Part shown: piece by piece, positions 32,031-42,248 of the stretch
Position numbering within the stretch: position 1 is the stretch's first letter
How the letters are laid out: each line of letters begins with the position of its first letter
NCBI RefSeq assembly: GCF_001423495.1
Contig: NZ_LMOG01000005.1
Span: 194,708 to 258,707, forward strand
From: Xanthomonas sp. Leaf131
GTDB taxonomy: Bacteria > Pseudomonadota > Gammaproteobacteria > Xanthomonadales > Xanthomonadaceae
Direction: 5' to 3'
Length of the DNA stretch: 64,000 nucleotides
The notes under the pieces: model-generated
Databases searched by the model: none
Told to the model about the DNA's origin: nothing
The model's input: only the letters and a program-made list of their open reading frames with translations
Translations under genes and position numbers: made by a program

Positions 32031-35000
32031 ATGCACGCCACCATCCACGCTTCGCACGCCCCGCGCACCGCGCGTGCCCTTCAGTTGCGGCATTGTCCGC
32101 TGGCGCTCGCCCTGGCAGCGTGCCTCAGCGCAGGCGTTCCCACCACGGCCGTGGCGCAGGTCAGCGCCAACCAGTTGCCCACCGGCGGCAGCATCGCCGG
32201 CGGCACCGGCACCATCAACGCGGCCAACGGGGCCAGTCAGGTCATCACCCAGACCTCCAACCGCATGGCGCTGACCTGGTCTACATTCGACATCGGCTCG
32301 GCGGCCACGGTGACCTTCAACCAGCCATCTTCCAGCGCCGTGGTGCTCAACCAGATCCAAAGCGGCAATCCCACGCAGATCTTCGGCAATCTCAACGCCA
32401 ACGGTCAGGTGTTTTTGATCAACAGCAACGCCATCATTTTCGGCAGCACCGCGCGGATCAATGTCGGCGGTCTGGTGGCCAGCAGTCTGGGCATGAGTGC
32501 CTCCGATTTCATGAGCGGCAACGACATTCTCGATGCCGGTGCCAATTCGGTCTCCCTCATCCAGAACGAGGGAATCATCAATGCCTCTGCCGGTTCGGTG
32601 AATCTGATCGGCGGCAAAGCGGTCAACACCGGCACCATTACTGCCACCGCAGGCAACATCAACCTGGTTGGCGCCGACAGAGTCACGCTCACGTTCGAAA
32701 GCGGCGGTTTTGGCGTCGTCGTCGAGAAGCCGTTGCAGCTGGGGCTGGACGTGATGGCGGTGCAGAACACCGGCAGTCTGGTGGCACGCGGCGGCACCAT
32801 TACGCTGAGCGCCAACGCGGCGCAGGGCGTGTTCAACCAGCTGATCAACAACACCGGCAGCATCGTCGCCAGCGGACTCTCCGGAGGCCCCGACGGCAGT
32901 GTCTCGCTGGTCGCCAGAGGCGGCGGCCAGAATTCGGTCGTCGGCAGCGGCAGTATCGATGTCGGCGCCGGCACGATCAGCATCGCTGCCGACCGTGGCG
33001 TGGAGCAGTCCGGCGTCTACACCGCCGGCGTCCTGGAAGGCTCCATCAACGGCAACGCCACGTTCTCCGCTGCCAATCGTATCGCCAGCCTCGGCAGCCT
33101 GGATGTGGGCGGCGCGCTGAGCCTGACCAACGCCGTGGGCCTGAGCCAGGCCGGGGCGCTGACTGTCGGCAGCGACAGCAGCTTTTCCCTGGCCGGCAAT
33201 ACGCTGGCGCTGACCGACGCGGCCAATACCTTCGGCGGGACCGTCAGCGTCACCGGCGGCAATGTCGCGGTCAACGCCGCTGGCGCGCTGAGGATCGGCA
33301 GCCTGAGCCAGTCCAGCAATAGCGCGCTGTCCTTGAGCGCCGGCGGCAGGCTGACCTTGCCGACCACCGCCATCACCACCGGCAGCGCCGACCTCAGCCT
33401 GCGCAGCGGAGACCGCCTGAGCACCGCTGCGGCGCTGAGCGGCAACAACGTCAGCCTGACCGGCAGCAACGGCATCGCCCTGGCTCACGCCGTCACCGCA
33501 ACCGGCACGCTGGCGCTGACCAGCAGCACGGCAGAGATCGCCCAGAGCGCCGGCGCGCTCACGGTGACCGGCGCCAGCACGATCAACGCCGGTGCCGGTG
33601 CCATCACCCTGGCTGGTGCCGACAACGATTTTGGCCAGGCGGTCAGCCTGAGCGGCGCGGGCGTGCGCGTGGTCGATCGCAACACCTTGCAGGTGGCCGC
33701 GTTGACCTCGGCCCCCAACAGCAGCATCGATCTGCAGGCCGGCGGCAGCCTCATCCTGCCTGCCCAGGCGTTCAACACCGGCACGGCCGATCTGCGTCTG
33801 GTGGCGCTGGGCGCTGCGTTCAGCACCAACGGCAACCTGGGTGGCCGCAACATCACCTTGAGCGCGCGCGACGGCCTGACCCTGCGCGATGACATCACCA
33901 GCACCGGCACGCTGCAGTTGAGCAGCAGTGCCGGCGCCATTACCCAGACGACCGGCGTGCTGGCTGTCGGCGGCGCTGCCACGGTCGATGCCGGCAGCAA
34001 TGCGATCACCCTGGACCGCACCGCCAATGATTTCCGCAACGGCATCAGCCTGACCGGGACCGGCATTACGGTGGTCGACCAGACCGATCTGGTCGTTTCG
34101 GCGTTGAACAGCGGCAGCAATGGTGCCGTCTCGCTCACCGCAGGCGGCACATTGACGCTGCCGACGCAGGCGCTCGACACCGGCACCGCCGATCTCACCT
34201 TGCTCGCCAACGGCGGCGTGCTCTCCAGCAATGGCGGACTGGCGGGCCGCAACGTCACGCTGACCGGACGCGACGGCGTCAGCCTGGGCGCCAACCTCAC
34301 CAGCACCGGCACGCTGGCAATCACCAGCAGCGGCGGTGCGATCACCCAGAGCGCCGGCGCCATCGATGCCACCGGTGCCGCCACCCTCATTGCCGATGGT
34401 GCGATCGCCCTGAACGCGGCTGGCAACGACTTCCGCAACGCGGTCAGCCTCAGCGGTACCGGCATCAGCGTGGTCGACCAGAACGATTTGACCGTCGGCG
34501 CACTTACGAGCGGCAACAACGGCGCGCTCTCGCTGCAGGCCGGCGGCACGCTGACGCTGCCCATCGGCGCCATCGACACCGGCACCGGCGATTTGACGCT
34601 GCGCAGCAGCAATCGCCTGACCACCAGCGCCGCGCTGTCCGGCAACAACATCAGCCTGACCGGCAGCAACGGCATCACCTTGGGCGCCGATGTCGCTGCT
34701 GACAGCACACTCGCACTGACCAGCAGCAACGCCAGCATCGTGCAGAGCGCCGGCGCGCTGGTTGCCGATGGCATCAGCACCATCAACGCCGGCACCGGTG
34801 CGATCACCCTGGGCAACGCCGGCAACGACTTCGGCCAGGCGCTGAACCTCACCGGCGGCACCACGCAGATCGTCGACAGCAACGCCTTGACCCTCGGCAC
34901 GCTCGCCACCGGAGCGCTCACCGTCACCAGCACCGGCGCGCTAACCCTGGGCGGCGGCACGGTCAACGGCACGCTCAGCGCCAGCAGCAATGGCGGCGCC

Positions 35001-38000
35001 CTCACCCAGACCGCTGCGTTGAGCGTCACCGGCGCATCCACCCTCAACGCCGGCAGCGGCGCGATTGCGCTGACGCAACAGAACAACGACTTCCAGGGCG
35101 CCGTCAGCCTGAGCGGCAGCGGCATTGGCGTGGTCGACCAAAACGATCTGACCGTCTCGTCGCTCAACAGCGGCAGCAACGGCGCAATCTCGCTGACTGC
35201 AGGCGGTGCATTGGTCCTGCCGACGCAGGCGATCACGACCGGCAGCGCCGACCTCACCCTGATCGCCAACGGCGGTGCGCTCTCCACCACCGGCGCGCTG
35301 AGTGGTCGCAACATCGCATTGACCGGCCGCGATGGAGTCACCCTGGGCAGCGGCGTGAGCACCACCGGTACGCTTGCACTGACCAGCACGACCGGTGCCA
35401 TCACCCAGAGCAGCGGTGCTCTCGACGTGGTTGGTGCGGCCATCATCAACGCCGGCACCGGCGCCATCACCCTGGGCAGCGCCGGCAACGATTTCCGTAG
35501 CGCGGTCAGCCTCGCCGGCACCGGCACCGGCATCAGCGTGGTCGACCAGAACAATCTGACTGTGTCGGCGCTCAGCAGCGGCAGCAACGGCGCAGTTTCG
35601 CTCACCGCCGGTGGCGCGCTGACGCTGCCGACGCTGGCAATTAACACCGGCAGCGCCGACCTGACCTTGAACGCCAATGGCGGTGTGCTTTCCACCACCG
35701 GCGCGCTCGCTGGTCGCAACATCGCACTGACCGGCCGCGATGGCGTCACGCTTGGCAGCGGCGTGACCACCACCGGCACGCTCGCACTGACCAGCACCGC
35801 TGGTGCAATCACCCAGGGCAGCGGCGTACTCGATGTGAGCGGCGCGGCCAGCATTGACGCCGGCAGCGGTGCGATTGCGCTGGGTACCGCCGGCAACGAC
35901 TTTCGTGGCGCGGTGAGCCTGACCGGCAGCGGCATCAACGTCGTCGACCAGAGCGACCTGGTCGTGTCGGCATTGACCAGCGGCAACCATGCGGCCGTCT
36001 CGCTGACTGCAGGCGGTGCGTTGGTGCTGCCCGCGCAAGCCTTCAACACCGGCAGCGCCGATCTGACCCTGATCGCCAATGGCGGCGGCTTGAGCACCGC
36101 CGGCAATCTCGGCGGTGCCAACATCCTTTTGCGTGCACGCGATGGTCTGGTCCTGGGCCATGACGTCACCACCACCGGCGCGTTGACGCTGAGCACCGCC
36201 AACGCGGCCATCCTGCAGAGCGCAGGGGCGCTGACTGTCGGCGGCATCGCTAGCGTGGACGCCGGCAGCGGCGCCATCACCCTGGCCGGCGCAGGTAACG
36301 ACTTCGGGGCTGCGGTAAACCTGCGCGGCGGGACCACGCAGATCCGCGACCGCAACGCGCTGACCCTGGGCACGCTGGCCACCGGCGCGCTCGATGCCGC
36401 CAGCACCGGCGCGCTCAACCTCGGTAGCGGCAGCGTTACCGGCGCACTGACCGGCACCAGCGGCAATGCGGCGATCACCCAGAGCGGTGCGTTGTCGGTG
36501 GGCGGTGTGTCCAGCGTGAATGCCGGCAGCGGCGGCATCGCGCTGACCGATGCCAACAACGATTTCGGCAACACGTTGTCGGTCACCGGCAGCAGCGTCA
36601 CCATCGTCGACCGCACCGCACTGACCTTGGGCAGCGTGGCAGTCGGTACGTTGACCGCCTCCAGCGGCGGTGCATTGAATCTCGGTGCCGGCAGCATCGG
36701 CAGCAACCTGAGCGCGACCACCAACAACGGCGCCATCACCCAGAGCGGCGCGCTGAGCGTCGGTGGCACCGCTGCGCTCAACGCCGGTAGCGGCGCCATC
36801 AGCTTGGACAACGCCGGCAATGCGTTCCAGGGCGCGCTCAGCCTGAGCGGCGGCACCACCCGGATCGGCAGTGGCGCAGCGTTGACCTTGGGCGCGCTGT
36901 CGACCGGTGCACTGATCGTCAGCAACAACGGCGCGCTCACCCTTGGCAGCGGGCGCGTGGCCAGTCTCGATGCCAGCAGCAACGGCAATGCGATCGGCCA
37001 GAACGGTGCGCTCGTGGTCGACGGCTTGACGCGCTTGGATGCCGGCAGCGCCAGCATCGATCTGCGCGACACTGGCAACGACTTCGGCGGCAGCGTCACG
37101 CTGACCGGGGGCGACACCCGTCTCAACGATCGCAACGCGCTGACCCTGGGGGTGCTGTCCACCGGCAACCTCACCGCCAGCAGCGTCGGTGCGTTGAATC
37201 TGGGCAGCGGCGGCGTCGCTGGTGTCTTGCGTGCAAGTAGCAACAACGGCGCGATCAGCCAGAGCGGCGCATTGAACGTGACCGGCGCCAGCACGCTCGA
37301 CGCTGGTACCGGCAGCATCGCCCTGACCGATGCCAACAACACGCTGCAAGGCCCGGTCGATCTACTCGGTGCGGCCACGCAACTGCGCAGCAACACGGCG
37401 CTGACGCTGGGCACCATCGATACCGGCGCGTTGGATGTACGCAGCAATGGCGCCTTGAATCTCGGTAGCGGACGTGCCGCCAGTCTTGTCGCCACCAGCA
37501 ATGGCAATGCGATCACCCAGAGCGGGGCGCTGACCATCGCTGGCAACAGCCTGCTCGATGCAGGCGCAACCACGATCACCCTGACCAACGCAGGCAACGA
37601 TTTCGGCGGCGCCGTGTCGCTGATCGGCGGCGCAACGCAGCTGGCCGATGCCACCGCACTGCGCATGGGGACGCTCAACACCGCTGCGTTGACGCTTGCC
37701 AGTGGCGGCGCACTGACCTTGGGCGCCGGAACCGTCGATGGCGCACTGGTCGCCAACGCCAATGGTGCGATCGATCAGACCGGCGCACTCAGCGTGACCG
37801 GAACCAGTGCCTTCGACGCAGGCAACAATGCGATCGCCTTGACCGATGCCGGCAACGATTTCGGCGGTGCCGTCTCGCTCAGCGGCGGCGCCACCCAGAT
37901 CGCCGCTCGCAACGCGCTGACATTGGGCACGCTGCGCACGGGTGGATTGAGCGCGACCAGCAGCGGTGGCTTGAACCTGGGCAGCGGCACGATCGCTGGT

Positions 38001-40490
38001 GCCTTGACCGCGCAAAGCAACAACGGCGCGCTGACGCAGGCGGGCGCCTTGTCCGTCGCAGGCGTCACCACCCTCGCTGCAGGCAGCGGCAGCATCACAC
38101 TGAACGACACCGCCAATGCGTTTGCAGGTGCAGTGAACCTCAGCGGCGGGGACGTGCAGATCGCCGCCAACGCACTGACCCTCGGCGTGCTGTCCACCGA
38201 TGCGCTTACCGCCACCAGCGTTGGCGCCTTGAATCTTGGCAGCGGCAACGTGCGCGGCGCACTGACCGGCACCAGCGGCAACGCGGCGGTCACCCAGACC
38301 GGTGCGTTGTCTGTCGGCGGCATTTCCAGTTTGAATGCCGGCAGCGGCAACATTGCGCTCACCGATACCAACAATGATTTCGTCGGTGCGCTTGCACTCA
38401 CCGGCAACGCCATTGCAGTGCAGGATCGCAACGATCTGAGCATCGCAGCGCTGCAGAGTGGTCCCAATGCGGCAGTCTCGCTGGTCGCCGGTGGCGGCTT
38501 GAACCTGCCGGTCAGCCAGATCGACACCGGCAACGCTGCACTCACATTGACGGCAAACGGTGGCAGCTTGCGCACCAACGGCCCCCTGCGCGGTGGCGAT
38601 GTGCGCCTGACCGGCGCCAACGGCATCGAGCTGACCAACGCGCTCAGCGCAACCAACACGCTCACGTTGAACAGCACCAATGCCGCGATCACGCAACGCG
38701 GCGGCACGCTGCAGGTGGCAGGCAACACCCTGGTCGATGCCGGCACCGGTGCGATCACATTGGATGCCGCCGGCAACGACTTCCAGGGCGTGCTTGCGCT
38801 CAGTGGCGGCAGCAGCAGTGTGCGCGATGCCAATGCGTTGACCTTGGGTGCGCTGAACACCGGTAACTTGCAGGTGACCAGCAGCGGCGCCTTGAACCTG
38901 GGCGTTGGCTTGGTCAACGGCGATCTGGTCGCGGCCAGCAACGGCGGCACGGTTGCCCAGAGCGGCGCGCTGACCATCACCGGCAGTACCCGCATCGACA
39001 GCGGTGGCGCCGATATCGCATTGACCGACGCCGGCAACGATTTCCAGGCAGCATTGAGCCTTGCCGGTGGCACCAGCAGCGTGCGCGATCGCAATGCGCT
39101 CGCCTTGGGCGATGTGGATGTCGGTGCGCTGGATGTCGCCAGCGGCGCCGGACTGGATCTGGGCCAGGGCCGCATTGGCGGCGCGCTGGTCGCACGCAGC
39201 GGCACTGCGGCAACGGTGGGCGGCGCTGGTGCAAGCACCGCGCAAGCGCCCGCCGTGCCGCAAACCACCATTGCAGACATCACCCAACAGGGCGCATTGA
39301 CCGTCGTCGGCAGCAGCGTGCTCGACGCCGGTAGCGGCGCGATCGTCCTGACCGATGCCGGCAACGATTTCCAGGGTAGCGTGCAGGCACGTGGCGGCAG
39401 CATCGCCATCGCCGATCGCAACGACCTGGCCGTCGCCGCGCAAGCCACCGACGCACTGCGTCTGCAGGCCGGCGGCCAGCTCGCCACCAGCGGCACCCTC
39501 AGCGCTGCCAACATCGCGCTGAGCGGCGGCACCGGCGTGGTACTTGGCCACGACGTCGGCGGCGGCAACGTGTCGCTGAGCAGCGGTGGGGCGATCACCC
39601 AGACCGCCGGCAGCCTGAGCGCAGCTCGCCTCAGCGGCAACGCCACAGGGAGCGCCACGCTTACCGGCAGCAACAACGCCATCGACGCACTCGGCGACTT
39701 CAGCGCGCAAGGCCTGGACCTGGTCAGCAACCGCAGCCTGCTGGTCAGTGGCCGGGTCGATGGCGGCGCCTCGCTGCGTCTGCGCAGTGGCGGTGAGCTG
39801 CTGCTGGACGGCCAGCTCAGCGGTGCCAGCAGCTGGTTGCAGGCGGTGGCCGGTATTCGCCAGCGTGCCGGCAGCTGGATCGCCGCCGACCTGCTCAGCG
39901 GCAGCGCCGGCGGCGCGGTGGTGCTGGGCGATGCCTCCAGCTTCATCGACAACCGTATCGGGCGGCTGGGCAACTTCACCGCCAGCAGTGGCTTCAGCCT
40001 CACCAACGGCGGCGATCTGCTGTTGGTGCTGGCCAACGGCAGCCGCTACAGCGTGGACGCCGGCAACAGCGCGCTGTACCTGTCGGTGCGCGGCGATCTG
40101 TTGCAGGACGGCCGCGCGCTGCTGCGCAATGGCACCGGTACCTTTGCCGCCACCGGCCAGATCGGCACCCAGCAAAACCCGCTTTACGTGATCGGCACCG
40201 GTACCCAGACCGTGGCTGCGGTCGGTGCGCCACCGGCGTATTTCAACGCCACCACCGCCGATGGCGGCCTGCTCGATCTGGGCGGTGGCTCCGGCTTCAA
40301 CGTGCCCACCTCCGCGTTCGCCAGCCGCGCACAAAGCTCGGCCAGCCGCACCGTGGCCTTTGTCGATCTGTCCGCCAGCGGCACCCCGTACCGCGCCTTC
40401 GGCCTGGTCCGCCCCGGCCTGCGCCTGCCCGACGACCAGCAACCAGCCTGCGATGTCGGCGACCCGGACGCCGGCTGCAGCGCCGAGTGA
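32031..40490 (+). CDS. Giant filamentous-haemagglutinin-type adhesin (TpsA), HMW-like C terminus
   Basis: 2819 residues from ATG 32031. Signal peptide ending TTAVAQ (about residue 44), then the TPS secretion domain (about 45-300) with the hallmark NLNANGQVFLINSNAIIFG and NVGGLVASSL. About 19 imperfect repeats follow, each marked by GNDF (or NAF/NTL); early ones are about 100 residues and later ones about 68 residues (DRNALTLGTLxTGALxxxS ... ITQSGALxVxG). These predict a long right-handed beta-helix. There is no C-terminal toxin (CDI) domain. The end reads CDVGDPDAGCSAE: two cysteines in the last dozen residues, as in HMW1-type adhesins that stay tethered in their transporter. Probably an attachment factor. 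Confidence 0.93.
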   Translation: MHATIHASHAPRTARALQLRHCPLALALAACLSAGVPTTAVAQVSANQLPTGGSIAGGTGTINAANGASQVITQTSNRMALTWSTFDIGSAATVTFNQPSSSAVVLNQIQSGNPTQIFGNLNANGQVFLINSNAIIFGSTARINVGGLVASSLGMSASDFMSGNDILDAGANSVSLIQNEGIINASAGSVNLIGGKAVNTGTITATAGNINLVGADRVTLTFESGGFGVVVEKPLQLGLDVMAVQNTGSLVARGGTITLSANAAQGVFNQLINNTGSIVASGLSGGPDGSVSLVARGGGQNSVVGSGSIDVGAGTISIAADRGVEQSGVYTAGVLEGSINGNATFSAANRIASLGSLDVGGALSLTNAVGLSQAGALTVGSDSSFSLAGNTLALTDAANTFGGTVSVTGGNVAVNAAGALRIGSLSQSSNSALSLSAGGRLTLPTTAITTGSADLSLRSGDRLSTAAALSGNNVSLTGSNGIALAHAVTATGTLALTSSTAEIAQSAGALTVTGASTINAGAGAITLAGADNDFGQAVSLSGAGVRVVDRNTLQVAALTSAPNSSIDLQAGGSLILPAQAFNTGTADLRLVALGAAFSTNGNLGGRNITLSARDGLTLRDDITSTGTLQLSSSAGAITQTTGVLAVGGAATVDAGSNAITLDRTANDFRNGISLTGTGITVVDQTDLVVSALNSGSNGAVSLTAGGTLTLPTQALDTGTADLTLLANGGVLSSNGGLAGRNVTLTGRDGVSLGANLTSTGTLAITSSGGAITQSAGAIDATGAATLIADGAIALNAAGNDFRNAVSLSGTGISVVDQNDLTVGALTSGNNGALSLQAGGTLTLPIGAIDTGTGDLTLRSSNRLTTSAALSGNNISLTGSNGITLGADVAADSTLALTSSNASIVQSAGALVADGISTINAGTGAITLGNAGNDFGQALNLTGGTTQIVDSNALTLGTLATGALTVTSTGALTLGGGTVNGTLSASSNGGALTQTAALSVTGASTLNAGSGAIALTQQNNDFQGAVSLSGSGIGVVDQNDLTVSSLNSGSNGAISLTAGGALVLPTQAITTGSADLTLIANGGALSTTGALSGRNIALTGRDGVTLGSGVSTTGTLALTSTTGAITQSSGALDVVGAAIINAGTGAITLGSAGNDFRSAVSLAGTGTGISVVDQNNLTVSALSSGSNGAVSLTAGGALTLPTLAINTGSADLTLNANGGVLSTTGALAGRNIALTGRDGVTLGSGVTTTGTLALTSTAGAITQGSGVLDVSGAASIDAGSGAIALGTAGNDFRGAVSLTGSGINVVDQSDLVVSALTSGNHAAVSLTAGGALVLPAQAFNTGSADLTLIANGGGLSTAGNLGGANILLRARDGLVLGHDVTTTGALTLSTANAAILQSAGALTVGGIASVDAGSGAITLAGAGNDFGAAVNLRGGTTQIRDRNALTLGTLATGALDAASTGALNLGSGSVTGALTGTSGNAAITQSGALSVGGVSSVNAGSGGIALTDANNDFGNTLSVTGSSVTIVDRTALTLGSVAVGTLTASSGGALNLGAGSIGSNLSATTNNGAITQSGALSVGGTAALNAGSGAISLDNAGNAFQGALSLSGGTTRIGSGAALTLGALSTGALIVSNNGALTLGSGRVASLDASSNGNAIGQNGALVVDGLTRLDAGSASIDLRDTGNDFGGSVTLTGGDTRLNDRNALTLGVLSTGNLTASSVGALNLGSGGVAGVLRASSNNGAISQSGALNVTGASTLDAGTGSIALTDANNTLQGPVDLLGAATQLRSNTALTLGTIDTGALDVRSNGALNLGSGRAASLVATSNGNAITQSGALTIAGNSLLDAGATTITLTNAGNDFGGAVSLIGGATQLADATALRMGTLNTAALTLASGGALTLGAGTVDGALVANANGAIDQTGALSVTGTSAFDAGNNAIALTDAGNDFGGAVSLSGGATQIAARNALTLGTLRTGGLSATSSGGLNLGSGTIAGALTAQSNNGALTQAGALSVAGVTTLAAGSGSITLNDTANAFAGAVNLSGGDVQIAANALTLGVLSTDALTATSVGALNLGSGNVRGALTGTSGNAAVTQTGALSVGGISSLNAGSGNIALTDTNNDFVGALALTGNAIAVQDRNDLSIAALQSGPNAAVSLVAGGGLNLPVSQIDTGNAALTLTANGGSLRTNGPLRGGDVRLTGANGIELTNALSATNTLTLNSTNAAITQRGGTLQVAGNTLVDAGTGAITLDAAGNDFQGVLALSGGSSSVRDANALTLGALNTGNLQVTSSGALNLGVGLVNGDLVAASNGGTVAQSGALTITGSTRIDSGGADIALTDAGNDFQAALSLAGGTSSVRDRNALALGDVDVGALDVASGAGLDLGQGRIGGALVARSGTAATVGGAGASTAQAPAVPQTTIADITQQGALTVVGSSVLDAGSGAIVLTDAGNDFQGSVQARGGSIAIADRNDLAVAAQATDALRLQAGGQLATSGTLSAANIALSGGTGVVLGHDVGGGNVSLSSGGAITQTAGSLSAARLSGNATGSATLTGSNNAIDALGDFSAQGLDLVSNRSLLVSGRVDGGASLRLRSGGELLLDGQLSGASSWLQAVAGIRQRAGSWIAADLLSGSAGGAVVLGDASSFIDNRIGRLGNFTASSGFSLTNGGDLLLVLANGSRYSVDAGNSALYLSVRGDLLQDGRALLRNGTGTFAATGQIGTQQNPLYVIGTGTQTVAAVGAPPAYFNATTADGGLLDLGGGSGFNVPTSAFASRAQSSASRTVAFVDLSASGTPYRAFGLVRPGLRLPDDQQPACDVGDPDAGCSAE

Positions 40491-40540
40491 TGTTCCCGAC
40501 GCCGCCTTCGCGCGGCGGCCTCCCCGATGGAGTCCGTGCC

Positions 40541-41581
40541 ATGCAAGACGACAGTTCCCTGCAGACCCTGCTGGCACCGGTCAGCGACGACGCCCCGGCC
40601 GGCCCGGACCTGGAATACGACCCGGAGTTCCTGCGCCTGGAGCGCGAGTCGGCCATCCGCGCCGAGCGCGCGCTGGGCGACAGCGTCATCGCCGCCGAAG
40701 AGCCGGACTGGGACAAGGTGCAGACGCTGGCGCTGGAACTGAGCCGGCGCAGCCGCGACCTGCGCGTGGCCGGCAAGCTCGGCGCTGCCTGGTTGCGCCT
40801 GCGCGGCCTGCCGGGCTGGGCCGACACCCTGGCGCTGATCCACGGCCTGCTCGAGCAGCATTGGGACAGCGTGCACCCGCAGCTGGATGCCGACGACGAC
40901 AACGACCCCACCGCGCGTATCAACGCGCTGGTCGGCCTCAGCGACCCGATGGGCCTGCTCGGCGCGCTGCGCAGCACGCCCTTCGTGCAATCGCCGCGGC
41001 TGGGCCGCTTCAGCCTGCGCGACCTGCGCGTGGCCAACGGCAGCATCAAACTGGCCGAGGGCCAGAGCGGCCCCAGCCTGGCCGAGATCGAAGCCTGCTG
41101 CCTGGATTGCACCCCCGAGACGCTGGCCGCCTCCGCTCAGGCCATCAGCGAGGCATTGGTGCAGGCACGCGCAATCGATGCGCTGCTCACCGAACGCGTC
41201 GGCACGGCCGCCCCGGACCTGCGCCCGCTGCTGACCGACCTGCGCGATCTGGAGCGCTTCGTGCTGCCGCACTGGCAGGCCCGCCAGGGCACAACGGCGG
41301 TGGAAGAGGGCGAATCACCAACGATTGGCGAAGACCCCACCAGCGCTGCAGTCACAGCCCCCCGTCGCAACGGCGACATCGCCGGCCCGGACGATGTGCT
41401 GAAGCGGCTGGAAGAGATCTGCGTCTACTACGCGCGCAACGAGCCTTCCAGCCCGGTCCCGATGTTGCTGCGTCGTGCCCAGCGCCTGGTCGGCTGCGAC
41501 TTCCTGGCGCTGATGAAGGAGCTGGCGCCAGGCGGCATCGACGAACTGCAACGCGTCACCGGCCCGCTGGAAGAAAGCTGA
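40541..41581 (+). CDS. tssA: TssA, T6SS cap/assembly protein
   Basis: 346 residues from ATG 40541 (MQDDSSLQTLLAPVSDD). The ImpA-type N-terminal domain occupies about 1-135 (PAGPDLEYDPEFLRLERES, EPDWDKVQTLALELSRRSRD, WDSVHPQLDADDDNDPTARI). The C-terminal part (PDDVLKRLEEICVYYARNE and SSPVPMLLRRAQRLVGCDF) is the conserved TssA tail that governs oligomerisation. TssA primes tail-tube and sheath growth. It is separated from the rest of the T6SS genes by the two-partner adhesin pair. Confidence 0.94.
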   Translation: MQDDSSLQTLLAPVSDDAPAGPDLEYDPEFLRLERESAIRAERALGDSVIAAEEPDWDKVQTLALELSRRSRDLRVAGKLGAAWLRLRGLPGWADTLALIHGLLEQHWDSVHPQLDADDDNDPTARINALVGLSDPMGLLGALRSTPFVQSPRLGRFSLRDLRVANGSIKLAEGQSGPSLAEIEACCLDCTPETLAASAQAISEALVQARAIDALLTERVGTAAPDLRPLLTDLRDLERFVLPHWQARQGTTAVEEGESPTIGEDPTSAAVTAPRRNGDIAGPDDVLKRLEEICVYYARNEPSSPVPMLLRRAQRLVGCDFLALMKELAPGGIDELQRVTGPLEES

Positions 41582-41889
41582 GCATTGCGCTCAGCCTTCT
41601 CAGATGCCGCAGACCGACAGCATGGCGATACCCGTCGCCGCCGGCCGGGACTCGCAGCTCTCGGCCAATGGCGGGGTCGTGCGTGTCGATCGCAATCGCT
41701 GCCGCAACAGGCCGCGCACGTCACTGATCGTGTGCGCGAAGCCGACGTGCTGCGGCATACCGAAACCGGCGGGTCATCGCACCCCGCAACGCCACACAAG
41801 CCTCACGCCACCGGCACCAGCGGCCAAAGAGCCGCTGTGCTTACGCTCTACGATTCCCGATTCCCGATTCCCGATTCCCGATTCCCGAA
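41582..41889. other. 308-bp intergenic region with heptamer repeat
   Basis: No gene supported; short frames lack ribosome sites. It separates tssA from the convergent lipoprotein gene and contains the GATTCCC tandem repeat. Confidence 0.6.
41852..41886. repeat. Five tandem GATTCCC heptamers
   Basis: Five exact copies of GATTCCC, followed by a degenerate GAATCAC. It sits 4 bp past the 3' end of the lipoprotein gene at 41890. Repeat number is likely to vary between strains. Confidence 0.95.
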
Positions 41890-42180
41890 TCACCAGCTAT
41901 ACAACTTCCAATACACCTTGTTGACCTTGTCCTTCTCCGCATCGGTATGCCCGTCATGATCGCGGTCGTACAGGAAGTAGGGCGCCCCGCGTGCGGGCGT
42001 CACGCGCACCATTTCCAGCTGGCCGTTGACCCGGTACTCGTCGACCTTGTCGCCGTTGCCCATGGTCTTGCTGGTGACATCCGCGCCGGCCGGCACATCC
42101 CCAACCGCACCGCTGGTGGCACAGCCGCCGAGCAGCAGTAACGGCAGCAGCAAAAGACTCGCTCTCATCATCGTCGTCAT
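41890..42180 (-). CDS. DUF2782 lipoprotein
   Basis: 96 residues. A signal peptide with lipobox LLGGC (LLLLPLLLLGGC) predicts a lipid-modified Cys at about residue 20. The mature part (DEYRVNGQLEMVRVTPARGA, YFLYDRDHDGHTD) matches the DUF2782 family, which often lies beside polA in Pseudomonas and Xanthomonas. It is transcribed divergently from polA with 68 bp between the starts. Function unknown; an envelope protein. Confidence 0.85.
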   Translation of the reverse strand: MTTMMRASLLLLPLLLLGGCATSGAVGDVPAGADVTSKTMGNGDKVDEYRVNGQLEMVRVTPARGAPYFLYDRDHDGHTDAEKDKVNKVYWKLYSW

Positions 42181-42248
42181 CCGTTCTAGGTCGTGGGCCA
42201 GTATGCGCTGGCCGGCGTGGGGTGAGCGTGCAGCGGTAGAATTGGCCG

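Noticed and set aside
32031..40490. Contact-dependent inhibition (CdiA) identity for the adhesin
   Set aside because: There is no VENN-type pretoxin motif, no C-terminal toxin domain and no immunity gene after it; tssA follows directly.
33485..40577. Very long open frames (up to 1425 codons) on the minus strand opposite the adhesin gene
   Set aside because: They are antisense shadows of a GC-rich repetitive coding sequence: no ribosome sites, no recognisable domains, and the plus strand has a signal peptide, TPS domain and partner transporter.
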